Positions 54,270 through 62,982 of a stretch of DNA of 64,000 nt are shown here, piece after piece. This stretch comes from Scopulibacillus_A cellulosilyticus (GTDB lineage: Bacteria; Bacillota; Bacilli; Bacillales; Sporolactobacillaceae), in the NCBI RefSeq assembly GCF_042665295.1, contig NZ_JBHTCO010000004.1, forward strand, positions 620,001-684,000, read 5' to 3'. Made by a program: the position numbers and the translations under genes. Numbering within the stretch: the stretch's first letter is position 1; every line of letters begins with the position of its first letter. The notes beneath the pieces were generated by a model. The model worked only from the letters and a program-made list of their open reading frames with translations. It did no database searches and was not told where the DNA came from.

Positions 54270-55223
54270 ATGATTCAAGCAAAGAGAAAAAAAGACAAAG
54301 TTGTCGCTGTTGTTGGCCCGACAGCGGTTGGCAAAACAGCTTTAAGCCTTGAGATTGCCTCCCATATGAATGGAGAAATTATTAATGGGGATGCTATGCA
54401 GGTCTACAAGGATTTAGACATTGGAACAGCAAAAATACCTGTTAATGAAAGAAAAGGTATCCCTCATCATCTTATTGATTTTTTGCCCCCGGATCATACA
54501 TATACAGTTGCTGAGTTTCAAAAAGATGCAAGACAATGGATCCGTTCGATTAATCATCAGCATAAGCTGCCAGTTATTGTTGGCGGTACTGGATTATATA
54601 TAAAAGCAGCTCTATATGATTATCAATTTTCGGATATTGACAGTCAGCCGGAATTGCGAAAAAAACTGGAACATGCCGCTCAAGTGGAAGGCCCTGATTC
54701 ATTACATAAAATGCTCGCGGAAGTTGATTCGATTGCAGCACAAAAAATTCATCCTAATAACGTGAAGCGGGTGATAAGAGCTTTAGAAGTTTACTATTCA
54801 ACAGGTGTTCCCTTTAGTAAGCAGCAGCAAATAGACAAACCGGAACCGGTTTATGATATGGTTCTCATTGGTCTGACAATGGAACGTGAACTTCTCTATG
54901 AAAGGATTAATCAACGTGTCGATGACATGATTGAAGCAGGATTAATTGAAGAAGCAAGACGACTCTATGACAGCGGGATTCGAAACACCCAATCGGTTCA
55001 AGCTATCGGTTATAAAGAATTGTATCTTTATTTTGACGGTGAATGTTCATTAGATGAAGCAATCCGCTTACTCAAACGCAACTCTAGGCGATTTGCTAAA
55101 AGACAATTTACATGGTTTAAGCACCAAATGGACATTACTTGGTTTGATATGACAGGTTTTAGCTCGCATTTTTCACAAATAGCTCAAGAAATCCTTGCGT
55201 ATGTGGCAGGAAAGTTAGTATAA
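54270..55223 (+). CDS. miaA: tRNA dimethylallyltransferase MiaA
   Basis: MiaA (317 aa) isopentenylates A37 of UNN-reading tRNAs, producing the substrate of MiaB. GPTAVGKTALSLEIA is the P-loop; GDAMQVYKDLDIGTAK and VGGTGLYIKAALY are conserved; NVKRVIRALEVY and RRFAKRQFTWF follow. ATG 54270 follows GAGAAAGG. hfq comes next, as in many bacteria. Confidence 0.97.
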   Translation: MIQAKRKKDKVVAVVGPTAVGKTALSLEIASHMNGEIINGDAMQVYKDLDIGTAKIPVNERKGIPHHLIDFLPPDHTYTVAEFQKDARQWIRSINHQHKLPVIVGGTGLYIKAALYDYQFSDIDSQPELRKKLEHAAQVEGPDSLHKMLAEVDSIAAQKIHPNNVKRVIRALEVYYSTGVPFSKQQQIDKPEPVYDMVLIGLTMERELLYERINQRVDDMIEAGLIEEARRLYDSGIRNTQSVQAIGYKELYLYFDGECSLDEAIRLLKRNSRRFAKRQFTWFKHQMDITWFDMTGFSSHFSQIAQEILAYVAGKLV

Positions 55224-55267
55224 AAGTCGAAGTAACAGTTATAGAGAAAAAGAGGAGGATCATGGCA

Positions 55268-55498
55268 ATGAAACAAACCATTAACATTCAAGACACGTTT
55301 TTAAACCAGCTTCGTAAAGAAGGAACTTTTGTTACTGTCTTTCTTCTTAATGGATTTCAACTGAAAGGAACAATTAAGGCATTTGATAATTTCACAGTGC
55401 TTATTGAAACTGATGGAAAACAACAGCTGATTTTTAAACATGCGATATCAACCTTTTCGCCGGCACGCCCGGTACGCTTGAATACACAAGACGAGTAA
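55268..55498 (+). CDS. hfq: RNA-binding protein Hfq
   Basis: Hfq (76 aa) forms a hexameric Sm-type ring that binds small RNAs. INIQDTFLNQLRKEGTFVTV is the N-terminal helix and Sm1 start; LIFKHAISTF is the KHAIS Sm2 motif. ATG 55268 aligns with the B. subtilis start and has nine bases after AGGAGG; ATG 55262 is an alternative adding Met-Ala. A strong terminator follows the stop at once. Confidence 0.96.
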   Translation: MKQTINIQDTFLNQLRKEGTFVTVFLLNGFQLKGTIKAFDNFTVLIETDGKQQLIFKHAISTFSPARPVRLNTQDE

Positions 55499-55503
55499 AC
55501 AGC

Positions 55504-55544
55504 CCCCCTAATCATGATATGATTAGGGGGTATTTTATTTTGTC
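55504..55544 (+). terminator. Intrinsic terminator after hfq
   Basis: CCCCCTAATCAT (55504-55515), GAT loop, ATGATTAGGGGG (55519-55530), then TATTTTATTTT. Confidence 0.93.
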
Positions 55545-55731
55545 CGGGAAACAATTTTAAACATATGATTGAATATTTCCCCGGCAAGCGCATAAGTCGA
55601 CAATATGCTTAAAAATAAATTTTTAAATTGTCGAACTATTCATTACCCTGGCGTATTTTCTTAGAAAAACTGTTTTTTAAGAATAAAAATTTTATCTCAT
55701 CAAACATTATAAGGTATAGGGTGGTGATTTC

Positions 55732-55851
55732 ATGGAAAAAAAGAAAACGGAAAAAGAAAATAGAAATGTTAAAACCATGAAAAATGACAAAATGTCGAAA
55801 GCACAGCAGCCATTGCCGCAGCCGAAGGATTACGAGGAAATTGAATATTAA
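55732..55851 (+). CDS. 39-residue basic small protein, unrecognised
   Basis: ATG 55732 follows GGGTGGTGA; the protein begins MEKKKTEKENRNVKTMKNDK, is Lys-rich, and ends in an acidic, Pro-containing tail (QPLPQPKDYEEIEY). A terminator starts 26 bp after the stop, so a transcribed unit is plausible. Small, hydrophilic, disordered proteins of this type in spore formers are often spore-core or coat components, but I cannot assign it. It lies between hfq and a sporulation-type histidine kinase. Confidence 0.6.
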   Translation: MEKKKTEKENRNVKTMKNDKMSKAQQPLPQPKDYEEIEY

Positions 55852-55876
55852 AATTACAGCTTAGCTTTATAAATTT

Positions 55877-55910
55877 ACAGAATCCGGTTTCGGATTCTGT
55901 TTTTTAATTT
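55877..55910 (+). terminator. Intrinsic terminator after the 39-residue ORF
   Basis: ACAGAATCCG (55877-55886), GTTT loop, CGGATTCTGT (55891-55900), then TTTTT. Confidence 0.92.
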
Positions 55911-56030
55911 AGAAATTAAAGTTCCTCTATCGTCTTTCTTTAACTTATATTATGATAAGATTGGGTAAGAAAAAGAGTGAGGTGAGTAATGGCAGAGCTT
56001 TAATTGCAGCGTTGGTCAGGAGGATACTTG

Positions 56031-57281
56031 ATGTTTGTGGAATTTTGCATTCAAATATTTTTAGTTTTAACGATACTCATTTTATACCTCGCTTGGACGA
56101 GACTTCATCCAAAATTAACAAAGCAAAAATTTGTTTTTTTATTTTTCTTTTGCAGCTTAATTATTATTTTATGTATGTCATATCCGGTTAAGTATCATTC
56201 GGGTATCATTATGGATTTACGAATCATTCCCTGGATGGTGTCCTTTTTATACGGCGGTTTTTTTGTAGGGATACCTACAACACTGATTATGTTTATTTAT
56301 GGCTTTTTTGTTGATGGGACCAGCATTGGTTACATTATTTTTTCCCACATAATTATTATTATTTTTATGCTAATGATTAAGAAAAAATTTGAAGAGAGCA
56401 GTTACTTAAATAAATTAAAATATACAAGCGGTGTTCTGTTACTTCACGATGTTTTTGTTATTTTTTTGTTATATATCAATCATAGTAATATGATTTACCA
56501 TTCAAAATTATTGATTTCTATGGGTATTATCATTGTTCCAATACTTGCAAATTGGTTGGTTATCTTCTTAATTGAAGCTATCCAAGCCAACGAAAAATTT
56601 CGACTTGAGATGGCGCGTTCAGAAAAGATTCATATTGTCGGTCAATTAGCCGCAAGCGTTGCTCATGAAGTTAGAAATCCTATAACAGTTGTAAAAGGGT
56701 TTATGCAATTAATACAGCACGATGAAGAAATGTCCGGACGCTATCACTACTATTTACAAACGATGGAGAAGGAGCTTGACAGAGCAACGGGAATTATTAA
56801 TGACTATTTATCGCTTGCCAAACCGCAAGAAGGCTGTACAAAAATTATTAATATGACAGAATTACTGCAATTTGTTTGTCAAACACTGCATTCTTATGCC
56901 TTTATAAATGGTGTGAAATTGCATTGTAAAGCCAAAAAGGCTTATTATGTTAAAGGCAGTATCGAGAAAATGCAGCAGCTATTGGTTAATATTATAAAAA
57001 ATGGAATTGAAGCATCACCTAAAGAAAGTGTCATGGATTTAGACATTCTCGAAGAAAAAAAGCATATTTTAATAAAGATCAGAGATTACGGACAAGGAAT
57101 GACGGCAGAACAAATTGAAAAAGCGGGGATGCCGTTTTATACAACAAAAGAATCTGGTACTGGTCTCGGCTTAATGGTTTGTTACCAAATTGTAGAAGCG
57201 TATAATGGGAAAATACATATTGATAGTGAACTTCATAAAGGCACCTGTTTTACAATAAAATTACCGGCTTATAATGGTTAA
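56031..57281 (+). CDS. Membrane sensor histidine kinase, KinB-like
   Basis: A 416-aa kinase. Residues ~1-190 hold about six hydrophobic segments with the 5TM-type sequence MDLRIIPWMVSFLYGG. The H-box is SVAHEVRNPITVVKG (His212). The ATPase domain has N-box NIIKNGIEAS, G1 RDYGQGM and G2 GTGLGLMVCYQI. The architecture resembles sporulation kinase KinB, which feeds the Spo0A phosphorelay. No response regulator is adjacent, consistent with a phosphorelay kinase. ATG 56031 follows TCAGGAGG. Confidence 0.85.
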   Translation: MFVEFCIQIFLVLTILILYLAWTRLHPKLTKQKFVFLFFFCSLIIILCMSYPVKYHSGIIMDLRIIPWMVSFLYGGFFVGIPTTLIMFIYGFFVDGTSIGYIIFSHIIIIIFMLMIKKKFEESSYLNKLKYTSGVLLLHDVFVIFLLYINHSNMIYHSKLLISMGIIIVPILANWLVIFLIEAIQANEKFRLEMARSEKIHIVGQLAASVAHEVRNPITVVKGFMQLIQHDEEMSGRYHYYLQTMEKELDRATGIINDYLSLAKPQEGCTKIINMTELLQFVCQTLHSYAFINGVKLHCKAKKAYYVKGSIEKMQQLLVNIIKNGIEASPKESVMDLDILEEKKHILIKIRDYGQGMTAEQIEKAGMPFYTTKESGTGLGLMVCYQIVEAYNGKIHIDSELHKGTCFTIKLPAYNG

Positions 57282-57363
57282 TAGCTATAATATTTATAGG
57301 CGTTTGTCACAAAAGATCATTTCACAACGTATAATAAACCAAAGGAACAGTGAGGTGAGCTTA

Positions 57364-58317
57364 GTGTCGGGAACCTATACATTTAAGCAAAAAGGCCAAA
57401 TAAACGTGGTTTTGAGCCAGAAGAAGGAAAAAGAAAAAGATTTGCCTTTTACGGCTAATAAAGAAGAGCGGACGAAGCATCAGCCCCTCGAGCAAATGGA
57501 AGCTAAGCTAAACCGGCTGGTTGGTTTAGAAGAGGTTAAACGTACTGTCAGGGAAATTTACGCCTGGTTATATATTTGCCAAAAAAGAAAAGAACAGCAT
57601 CTGAAGGTGGAAAATCATTCTTTGCACATGCTGTTTAAAGGAAGTCCAGGTACAGGAAAGACGACAGTCGCACGGCTGTTAGGCGAATTGTTCCGGGATA
57701 TGGAAATTTTGCCCAAGGGCCATTTAATTGAAGCTGAACGGGCGGATCTCGTCGGCGAGTATATTGGCCAAACAGCCCAAAAAACAAGAGAATTGGTTAA
57801 AAAGGCACTAGGCGGTATTTTATTTATCGATGAGGCTTATTCACTGGGGCGCGGCGGTGAGAAGGATTTTGGAAAAGAAGCGATTGATACGTTAGTTAAA
57901 CAAATGGAGGATAAAAAAGATCAATTTGTTCTCATTCTTGCAGGATATTCCAACGAAATGGAAGATTTTTTAAGCTTAAATCCCGGGCTCCCGTCCCGCT
58001 TTCCGCTGATCATCTCTTTTCCAAACTATACAGATTCCGAATTAATGACAATCTCAGAACAAATGATAGAAGAACGGGATTATAAATTAACGACTGAAGC
58101 AAGCCGGAAACTGGCCAGACACTTGAAGCAAAAGGTTTATGAAAGCGATCAAACATTCAGTAACGGACGGTATGTAAGAAACCTTATAGAGAAAATGATA
58201 CGGCTGCAGGCAGTTAGATTATTAAGAGAAGGAAGCTATGATCGTGATTCTTTATTAACGCTTCGGGCCTGCGATCTTAATATTGAAGAAAAAGAGTTAA
58301 ATAGACAATCATTTTAA
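57364..58317 (+). CDS. spoVK: Stage V sporulation protein K (AAA ATPase)
   Basis: SpoVK (317 aa) is a CbbX-like AAA+ ATPase required for spore maturation. Walker A GSPGTGKTTVARLLG, ERADLVGEYIGQTAQKT, Walker B GGILFIDEAYSLGRGG and the arginine-bearing LNPGLPSRFPL are present. GTG 57364 is chosen (GAGGTGA six bases upstream) and gives TYTFKQKGQINVVL, aligning with the B. subtilis start; the frame from 57274 is too long. hflX follows. Confidence 0.95.
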   Translation: MSGTYTFKQKGQINVVLSQKKEKEKDLPFTANKEERTKHQPLEQMEAKLNRLVGLEEVKRTVREIYAWLYICQKRKEQHLKVENHSLHMLFKGSPGTGKTTVARLLGELFRDMEILPKGHLIEAERADLVGEYIGQTAQKTRELVKKALGGILFIDEAYSLGRGGEKDFGKEAIDTLVKQMEDKKDQFVLILAGYSNEMEDFLSLNPGLPSRFPLIISFPNYTDSELMTISEQMIEERDYKLTTEASRKLARHLKQKVYESDQTFSNGRYVRNLIEKMIRLQAVRLLREGSYDRDSLLTLRACDLNIEEKELNRQSF

Positions 58318-58328
58318 TTTTAAATTAA

Positions 58329-58359
58329 TGTTCAAAATTCCCAGGAATTTTAACATCTA
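58329..58359 (-). repeat. Dispersed repeat, minimal copy H (spoVK-hflX gap)
   Basis: On the minus strand it reads TAGATGTTAAAATTCC, TG, then GGAATTTTGAACA; AAAATTCC and GGAATTTT form a perfect inverted pair. It keeps only the family's ends and is the most diverged copy. Confidence 0.4.
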
Positions 58360-58378
58360 GTTCAAAGGCAGGTATGAC

Positions 58379-59623
58379 ATGGAACAAATTATATTAGTCG
58401 GTTGCCAATTGCCCGATTTAAGTGATGAAGCGTTTTCCTCCTCAATGGATGAATTAGCTTCATTAACGGATACAGCCAGCGGCAAAGTACTGGTAACTGT
58501 TACACAAAAAAGACAACGAATTGACGCTGCAACTTATATAGGCAAAGGAAAAGTTGAAGAACTCAAAGCGCTTGAAGAAGATGTTGAAGCGGATACAATT
58601 ATTTTTAATGATGAACTTTCACCAAGCCAACATTTACAGTTAACCAAAATTTTAGATGCTAAAATCATTGACCGGACTCAACTGATTTTGGATATCTTTG
58701 CGATGAGGGCGAGATCAAGAGAAGGACAGCTGCAGGTTGAACTGGCTCAATTGCAATATATGTTACCAAGGTTAAGCGGGATAGGTACGTCCTTATCCCG
58801 TCTTGGGGGCGGCATCGGCACAAGGGGCCCCGGAGAAACCAAATTAGAAACAGATCGCCGTTATATCCGCAAACGAATTGATGATATTAAAAAACAATTA
58901 AATGTTATTGTTCATCATCGCGAGCGTTATAGGGAGCACCGCAAGAGCCAGCAGCAATTTCAAATGGCTTTAGTCGGTTATACAAATGCCGGCAAGTCGA
59001 CATTATTTAATAGGTTAACGACAGCAGAATCTCTTGAAGAAAATAAGTTATTTGCGACATTAGACCCTTTAACGCGAAAATGTAAATTGCCAAACGGTTT
59101 CATCCCGCTGTTAACCGATACCGTTGGTTTTATACAGCACTTGCCGACCCAGCTTGTCGCGGCTTTCCGCTCAACACTCGAGGAAGTCAGCCAAGCTGAT
59201 TTAATCATTCACGTCATTGACGTCTCTCATCCTGATCATCGCCAGCATGAAGAGACTGTTGATAAATTACTACTGGAACTTGGCGCTTCCAGCATTCCAC
59301 AGTTATTTATTTATAATAAAAAGGATTTATTAACGGAAAGCTTTATTCCGCCAAAAGACGCCTTGCTTGTGTCGGTTCTGGACGATAGTGATTTGGAAAA
59401 GATTCGTTCATCTATACAAGAAAAGATCACCCGGCAGATGATACCGTACCATACCGAGATCAATGCACAAAACGGAAAATTAATGTCAATGTTAAAGACA
59501 CAAACAATCGTTATTGAAAATCGTTATAATGAAACAAATGATTGTTATGAATACAAAGGATATGTTTCAGAAAAATCCCCGTTACTTCATATTTTAACTG
59601 ACAGGAAAAATACTAAGGAGTAA
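58379..59623 (+). CDS. hflX: GTPase HflX
   Basis: HflX (414 aa) splits stalled ribosomes under stress. The N-terminal domain has TYIGKGKVEELKAL; the Gly-rich GGGIGTRGPGETKLETDRR precedes the G domain with GYTNAGKST (G1), FATLDPLTRK (G2), DTVGFIQHLP (G3) and NKKD (G4). In B. subtilis (ynbA) it lies in the same place between spoVK and ynbB. Firm call. Confidence 0.96.
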   Translation: MEQIILVGCQLPDLSDEAFSSSMDELASLTDTASGKVLVTVTQKRQRIDAATYIGKGKVEELKALEEDVEADTIIFNDELSPSQHLQLTKILDAKIIDRTQLILDIFAMRARSREGQLQVELAQLQYMLPRLSGIGTSLSRLGGGIGTRGPGETKLETDRRYIRKRIDDIKKQLNVIVHHRERYREHRKSQQQFQMALVGYTNAGKSTLFNRLTTAESLEENKLFATLDPLTRKCKLPNGFIPLLTDTVGFIQHLPTQLVAAFRSTLEEVSQADLIIHVIDVSHPDHRQHEETVDKLLLELGASSIPQLFIYNKKDLLTESFIPPKDALLVSVLDDSDLEKIRSSIQEKITRQMIPYHTEINAQNGKLMSMLKTQTIVIENRYNETNDCYEYKGYVSEKSPLLHILTDRKNTKE

Positions 59624-59632
59624 AGATAGAAA

Positions 59633-60898
59633 ATGTACGAACAACTAAAACATGGCATGAAATTACAAGAAGTGGTCATAGATATTGAGAAGCAAATTGC
59701 CCAGGTTTTTCAGGACATTGATCACATGATTGAAAAAAATCAATTTAAAGTATTAAAAAGCTTCCAAAAGCATCAAGTGACAGATGCTCACTTTCATGGC
59801 ACGACAGGCTATGGATACGATGATTTTGGGAGAGATACCATCGAAGCGATATATGCGGATGTATTTGGGGCGGAAGCGGGATTGGTGCGACCCCAGTTAA
59901 TATCCGGGACACATGCGATAACGACTGCCTTATTCGGCGTGCTTAGACCCGGAGATGAATTGATCTATATCACAGGAAAACCTTACGATACCCTTGAAGG
60001 TGTCATTGGACTAAATGACAGCGGTAACGGGTCCTTAAAGGATTTCCACATTAATACGAAAATTGTTCCCCTTAAAGATAACAAAATTGATATTGATAGT
60101 GTAGGACAAGCTATTAGTGCAAAAACAAAAATGATAGCCATTCAAAGATCATGCGGCTATGATAAACGCCCATCATTTTCGATCAACGAAATCGGCCAGG
60201 CTATCCAGCAAATTAAAGCCGATTTTCCAAATATCATTGTATTTACAGATAATTGTTACGGGGAATTTACTGAAGACAGAGAACCAACTCAAGTTGGTGC
60301 TGACTTAATGGCGGGTTCTTTAATTAAAAATCCTGGCGGGGGGCTTGTTAAATCCGGAGGGTACATAGTAGGAAATCAAAACCTTGTTGATCAATGCGCT
60401 GAACGATTAACAGCACCAAGTCTTGGGAGAGAAGTCGGACCGACGGCAGGGCATTTATCTGATATGTATCAAGGTTTTTTTCTGGCTCCTCATGTAACAG
60501 GACAAGCTCTAAAAGGGGCTGTTTTCACCGCAGCATTAATGGAAAGACTGGGGATGAAAACAACACCGTCTTGGCATGACAAAAGGACGGATCTTATTCA
60601 GTCTGTGACATTTGATGATCCGGAAACAATGGTCTTGTTTTGCCAGGAAATCCAAAAAGCTTCCCCGATTAACTCGCATGTCAAACCATATCCGAGCGAG
60701 ATGCCTGGTTACGATAGTAAAGTCATTATGGCAGCGGGGACGTTTGTACAAGGTGCAAGTCTGGAGTTATCGGCAGACGGTCCGATACGGCCGCCATTTA
60801 CAGCCTTCGTTCAAGGCGGACTGACATTTGCTCATGTTAAAGCAGCTGTCTTATCTGCGTTAGATGTATTAATGGATAAAAACCTTATACATGTTTAA
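59633..60898 (+). CDS. ynbB: PLP-dependent methionine gamma-lyase-family protein YnbB
   Basis: A 421-aa PLP enzyme of the 'aluminium resistance/methionine gamma-lyase' group. VRPQLISGTHAITTALFGVL and SLIKNPGGGLVKSGGY (the latter with candidate PLP lysine) are family features; TDNCYGEF carries the cofactor-binding Asp. The true reaction is not established for Bacillus members. AAGGAG lies 12 bp before the ATG. Ten bases after hflX; followed by a strong terminator, then glnR. Confidence 0.92.
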   Translation: MYEQLKHGMKLQEVVIDIEKQIAQVFQDIDHMIEKNQFKVLKSFQKHQVTDAHFHGTTGYGYDDFGRDTIEAIYADVFGAEAGLVRPQLISGTHAITTALFGVLRPGDELIYITGKPYDTLEGVIGLNDSGNGSLKDFHINTKIVPLKDNKIDIDSVGQAISAKTKMIAIQRSCGYDKRPSFSINEIGQAIQQIKADFPNIIVFTDNCYGEFTEDREPTQVGADLMAGSLIKNPGGGLVKSGGYIVGNQNLVDQCAERLTAPSLGREVGPTAGHLSDMYQGFFLAPHVTGQALKGAVFTAALMERLGMKTTPSWHDKRTDLIQSVTFDDPETMVLFCQEIQKASPINSHVKPYPSEMPGYDSKVIMAAGTFVQGASLELSADGPIRPPFTAFVQGGLTFAHVKAAVLSALDVLMDKNLIHV

Positions 60899-60925
60899 AA
60901 CTCGCTAAGACAGCGAGTTTTTTTA
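60897..60925 (+). terminator. Intrinsic terminator after ynbB
   Basis: AAAACTCGCT (60897-60906), 5-base loop, AGCGAGTTTT (60912-60921), then TTT; overlaps the stop codon. Confidence 0.9.
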
Positions 60926-61010
60926 TAAATTAAAACCACCTGTGAAAATAGGTAGTTTTGATTAGCAATAGCTGAATCTTAAATTAACTAAATTTTTTAT
61001 AAAAAAGTCA

Positions 61011-61027
61011 TGTAAGAAATCCTAACA
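61011..61027 (+). promoter_or_regulatory. GlnR operator of the glnR-glnA operon
   Basis: TGTAAGAAATCCTAACA matches the GlnR/TnrA consensus TGTnA-N7-TnACA at every fixed position. It ends 4 bp before the -35. A weaker second half-match (TGACA-N7-TATCA) overlaps the promoter at 61033-61049, as two GlnR sites do in B. subtilis. Confidence 0.85.
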
Positions 61028-61031
61028 TCAC

Positions 61032-61060
61032 TTGACAGTTATAATATCATATAATAAACT
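61032..61060 (+). promoter_or_regulatory. SigA promoter of glnR-glnA
   Basis: TTGACA (61032-61037), 17 bp spacer, TAAACT (61055-61060), 28 bp before the glnR start. Confidence 0.7.
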
Positions 61061-61088
61061 AAAGAAGAGCGAAAGGGGGATATTTAAA

Positions 61089-61487
61089 ATGGATAAAGAA
61101 ATTCGCCGTACAATGCCTGTTTTTCCAATGAGTATTGTACAAAAATTAACTGGTTTATCCGCCCGTCAAATTCGATATTATGAACAGCATCAACTCATTT
61201 ATCCCGAAAGGACAGAAGGAAACCGGCGTATGTTTTCTTTTAATGATGTTGAAAGACTTTTGGAAATTAAATCTTTGTTAGATGAAGGTGTGAATTTGGC
61301 CGGGATCAAGCATGTTTTGAATATGAAGCCGCTCACGGACGAGCATCCCTCTTCTAAGAATGAACAAACGAAAAAGGAATTATCTAATGCAGATGTCATG
61401 AAGTATTTGAAGGCTGAACTTATCGAAGCCGGTAAGTATGGCAAATCATCATTGATACAAGGGGAACTTTCACGCTTTTTCCATTAA
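61089..61487 (+). CDS. glnR: MerR-family nitrogen regulator GlnR
   Basis: GlnR (132 aa) represses glnRA and other nitrogen genes when nitrogen is plentiful, with feedback-inhibited glutamine synthetase as co-regulator. The MerR helix-turn-helix is at ~11-80 (FPMSIVQKLTGLSARQIRYY). The C-terminal tail LIQGELSRFFH is the GS-sensing region. ATG 61089 follows AAAGGGGG; the frame from 61032 covers the promoter. Autoregulation is supported by the upstream GlnR box. Confidence 0.97.
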   Translation: MDKEIRRTMPVFPMSIVQKLTGLSARQIRYYEQHQLIYPERTEGNRRMFSFNDVERLLEIKSLLDEGVNLAGIKHVLNMKPLTDEHPSSKNEQTKKELSNADVMKYLKAELIEAGKYGKSSLIQGELSRFFH

Positions 61488-61512
61488 GAACCCCTTTTGT
61501 ATATAAAAACTG

Positions 61513-61570
61513 TGTTCAAAAATCAGGATAGACAGGGTTAGGAATGTTTCCCGAAATTTTTGGGCATCTA
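61513..61570 (-). repeat. Dispersed repeat, degenerate copy E (glnR-glnA gap)
   Basis: On the minus strand: TAGATGCCCAAAAATTTCGG, GAAACATTCC, a spacer, then ATTTTTGAACA. It lies between two genes expected to share one transcript. Confidence 0.6.
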
Positions 61571-61604
61571 TTAAAATAAGACGGTTTGGGGAGGAACTTT
61601 TTAG

Positions 61605-62939
61605 ATGGGTAAATACACACGCAATGACATTATGAAAATGGCCGAAGAGGAAAATGTACGTTTTATTCGTTTGCAATTTACAGATTTGTTAGGAATCATT
61701 AAAAACGTTGAAATTCCTGTAGACCAATTGACTAAGGCTTTGGATAATAAAATGATGTTTGACGGATCATCAATTGAAGGTTTTGTACGAATCGAAGAAT
61801 CCGATATGTATTTATACCCTGATCTTGATACATGGGTAGTTTTTCCGTGGACATCAGAGAAAGGCAAAGTTGCCCGCCTGATTTGTGATATTTACAATCC
61901 GGATGGCACACCATTTGAAGGCGATCCTCGTTACATCCTTAAGCGCCAGCTTAAAGAAATGAAGGAGCTTGGCTTTAGTCATTTTAACATCGGCCCGGAA
62001 CCTGAATTTTTCCTATTTAAAATGGATGAAAAAGGCGAACCGACGCTTGAACTTAATGATAAAGGCGGCTACTTCGACTTGGCTCCTACCGATTTAGGTG
62101 AAAACTGCCGCCGCGATATCGTTCTTGAGCTTGAAGACATGGGATTTGAAATTGAAGCTTCTCACCATGAAGTGGCTCCTGGACAACATGAAATTGATTT
62201 TAAATACGCTGACGCTGTAGCAACATGCGATAACATTCAAACCTTTAAATTAGTTGTTAAGACTATTGCACGTAAGCACGGTCTTCATGCTACTTTCATG
62301 CCAAAACCGTTATTTGGCGTTAATGGATCAGGTATGCATGCTAACATGTCATTATTTAAAGGCAAAGAAAACGCGTTTTATGATGAGTCAGCTGAAAATG
62401 GCTTAAGTGAAACTGCTTTGCAATTTTTATCAGGTATTACTAAGCATGCACGTGCATTTACTGCACTGACTAACCCGACAGTGAATTCATATAAACGTCT
62501 GGTACCAGGATATGAAGCGCCGTGCTATGTCGCATGGTCACTAAGAAACAGAAGTCCGCTAATCCGTATTCCGGCTTCCCGCGGTATCAGTACAAGAATT
62601 GAAGTAAGAAGCGCAGACCCTTCAGCTAACCCGTACCTTGCAATGGCTGCCATGCTTGCTTCAGGATTAGACGGTATTAAAAACAGTTTAACGCCGCCGG
62701 CTCCAATTGACAGAAACATTTATGTCATGGATAAAGAAGAACGCGAAAAAGAAGGTATTCACGATCTTCCTGCAACATTAAAAGAAGCCCTTGACGTTAT
62801 GGTCAAAGATGAAGTCATTACCAGTGCGTTAGGCGAACACGCGCTTGTTCACTTTATCGAAGCCAAAGAAATTGAATGGGATATGTTCCGTACTCAAGTC
62901 CATCCTTGGGAACGCGATCAATATATGAGCACATATTAA
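61605..62939 (+). CDS. glnA: Glutamine synthetase, type I
   Basis: GlnA (444 aa) makes glutamine from glutamate and ammonia. FDGSSIEGFVRIEESDMYL, FNIGPEPEFFLF, HHEVAPGQHEIDFKYADAV and NPTVNSYKRLVPGYEAP are GS-I signatures; PASRGISTRIEVRSADPS follows. No adenylylation-site Tyr loop of the enterobacterial kind; length fits the feedback-inhibited Bacillus type. GGGAGGAAC precedes the ATG. Downstream of glnR as expected. Confidence 0.98.
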   Translation: MGKYTRNDIMKMAEEENVRFIRLQFTDLLGIIKNVEIPVDQLTKALDNKMMFDGSSIEGFVRIEESDMYLYPDLDTWVVFPWTSEKGKVARLICDIYNPDGTPFEGDPRYILKRQLKEMKELGFSHFNIGPEPEFFLFKMDEKGEPTLELNDKGGYFDLAPTDLGENCRRDIVLELEDMGFEIEASHHEVAPGQHEIDFKYADAVATCDNIQTFKLVVKTIARKHGLHATFMPKPLFGVNGSGMHANMSLFKGKENAFYDESAENGLSETALQFLSGITKHARAFTALTNPTVNSYKRLVPGYEAPCYVAWSLRNRSPLIRIPASRGISTRIEVRSADPSANPYLAMAAMLASGLDGIKNSLTPPAPIDRNIYVMDKEEREKEGIHDLPATLKEALDVMVKDEVITSALGEHALVHFIEAKEIEWDMFRTQVHPWERDQYMSTY

Positions 62940-62945
62940 TAGGTG

Positions 62946-62982
62946 AACCCCTTGATACCAGTGGTGTTGAGGGGTTTTCTTA
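62946..62982 (+). terminator. Intrinsic terminator after glnA
   Basis: AACCCCT (62946-62952) and AGGGGTT (62970-62976) with inner ATACCA/GGTGT pairing, then TTCTT. Confidence 0.8.

Noticed and set aside
55952..56191. 79-residue ORF overlapping the kinase start
   Set aside because: Different frame from the kinase, covers its ribosome site and N-terminus, and has no family features.
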